In this document: one piece after another, positions 23,034 through 23,783 of the stretch | Layout: the number at the start of each line of letters is the position of its first letter | Position numbering within the stretch: the stretch's first letter is position 1 | Source: a virus | Length of the DNA: 23,783 nucleotides | IMG/VR virus record: IMGVR_UViG_3300025305_000142 | Location: 1 to 23,783 of that record | Reading direction: 5' to 3' (one strand) | Made by a program: the position numbers and the translations under genes | Notes under the pieces: generated by a model | Told to the model about the DNA's origin: nothing | The model's database searches: none | The model's input: only the letters and a program-made list of their open reading frames with translations

Positions 23034-23783
23034 TTAAATAACTTCTTCGCCTGCTCCCGCCGCTGCGGGTGCTTCTCCACCAAGTTCTCCACCAAGTTCT
23101 GCGTCAAATTCTGCGCCAGCTTCAGTGCCAGCTTCGTCTTCGTCTTTTTCTGCTTCATATTCATCTGTTGTTGGCTCCGTTACTGCTCCAAGTTCTTGTT
23201 CCCATTTATCAAAATATAATTTTAAATTTGTAATGAGATAATCTTGAAAAAGTTTTTCATCACTTTCATCATGCAATATAGCATAAGTTTCAGTAATATT
23301 TTTCTCTATATTATTAAAAGCTTCTTGTGCGAGTGCTCGTCCAGTTGCATCTTGGCCTTCAATACCAAATGTATCTGGCTCTTCTGGTTCTTGGGGTTCA
23401 GCTTCTATATCAATAAATTTATCATCAGCTGGAGCATCAACATCGGATACTTTAATATCTACCTCTTCTTCGATATCGCCTTCTTCTTCGTCTAAACTAA
23501 TTAATCCTTCTTCTTCGCCAGCGGCTCCGCCAGCTTTATTAATATCTTCGGTGTCCAAAAGCGTAGAAACGGCATTAACAACATGTGCTCTGAAAGAATC
23601 GCGCTGTTCCCTGGCAGTTGTTAGTGTTTTAAATTCTGTTTCAAGATTCGGGAGAATTTGCTTAAGTAAGTCTTCAAGAATATTAATTGCTGTTGAAGAG
23701 TGAGGAGTATCTTCAATATCTTTTTTTGCTTCTTGAATTAAGTGGCGAACAACTTTTCTAATTTGCATCTCATCGTCTTCAAC
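23034..23783 (-). CDS. Acidic protein, N-terminus possibly outside window
   Basis: The frame stays open from the stop at 23034 to the right edge. The first ATG in the window (23768) has no SD and is preceded by in-frame V-E-D-D-E codons, so the start may lie outside. Visible: M-Q-I-R-K-V-V-R-H-L-I-Q-E-A (resembling the MKITK-type peptide and containing L-I-Q-E), a helical segment, and a long Glu/Asp-rich region. A C-terminal half with E-A/G-rich repeats ends A-A-A-G-A-G-E-E-V-I. It may be a scaffold-like or virion protein (inference from acidity and the peptide). No domain recognised. Confidence 0.75.
   Translation of the reverse strand, partial: VEDDEMQIRKVVRHLIQEAKKDIEDTPHSSTAINILEDLLKQILPNLETEFKTLTTAREQRDSFRAHVVNAVSTLLDTEDINKAGGAAGEEEGLISLDEEEGDIEEEVDIKVSDVDAPADDKFIDIEAEPQEPEEPDTFGIEGQDATGRALAQEAFNNIEKNITETYAILHDESDEKLFQDYLITNLKLYFDKWEQELGAVTEPTTDEYEAEKDEDEAGTEAGAEFDAELGGELGGEAPAAAGAGEEVI

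Noticed and set aside
23023-23164. Longer start for the Nmad1-like gene at 23164
   Set aside because: It would overlap the preceding acidic gene by about 130 bases; the ATG at 23023 has an SD and fits the domain boundary.

Overview
This window looks like part of the genome of a large tailed phage (myovirus-like), probably from an aquatic or environmental setting. All convincing genes lie on the minus strand, are short, and abut or overlap by a few bases. There is no ribosomal, metabolic or transposon gene. The host cannot be named from sequence alone. Sigma70-type promoters and a tmRNA tag beginning A-N-D would fit a proteobacterium-like host, but that is inference.

Layout from the left edge. 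(1) 1-3488: virion-associated-looking proteins that share an N-terminal peptide close to MKITKxQLKRIIKEE. It resembles a capsid-targeting/prohead-protease propeptide, and one ORF carries it twice. (2) 3489-4492: sparse region with two small genes, a G-rich block and short repeats. (3) 4493-5389: a sigma factor (RpoH/sigma70 family) with its own promoter, followed by phased short repeats (5578-5660). (4) 5652-12027: many tiny genes, including a first run of small beta-barrel-like proteins starting (M/V)KVGDLV. (5) 12036-14542: a VWA/zincin-like protein and a MoxR-type AAA+ ATPase. (6) 14621-16185: a SH3-like-tailed protein and a protein with two CCHC zinc knuckles. (7) 16229-19047: a second run of KVGDLV proteins, interrupted by a nucleotide-pyrophosphohydrolase-like gene and a GIY-YIG protein. 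(8) 19034-21926: HD phosphohydrolase, small unknown genes and a degenerate tRNA. (9) 21955-22415: a compact phage tmRNA (two pseudoknots, G3-U70 acceptor pair, tag ANDVALPMAA) with upstream leader and promoter. (10) 22399-23783: a Fis-type HTH protein, a probable Nmad1/DUF1599 protein and an acidic protein running off the right edge.

Regulation is visible. Sixteen minus-strand promoters of the form TTGNCN-N16/17-TANNNT were found. Fourteen share a spacer ending GTKCY, and seven have GTGTAA/G exactly four bases after the -10. Most fire into leaders of about 20-50 nt and are nested in the last codons of the gene upstream. In the KVGDLV arrays, genes are chained by a recurrent 14-base overlap in which the C-terminal codons (E-V-I-S-E-S-R-stop) also hold the Shine-Dalgarno, start and first codons of the next gene. 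At the left end and before the tmRNA a TACTAT box without a -35 appears instead. It is a candidate for a later promoter class, possibly read by the phage sigma factor (inference).
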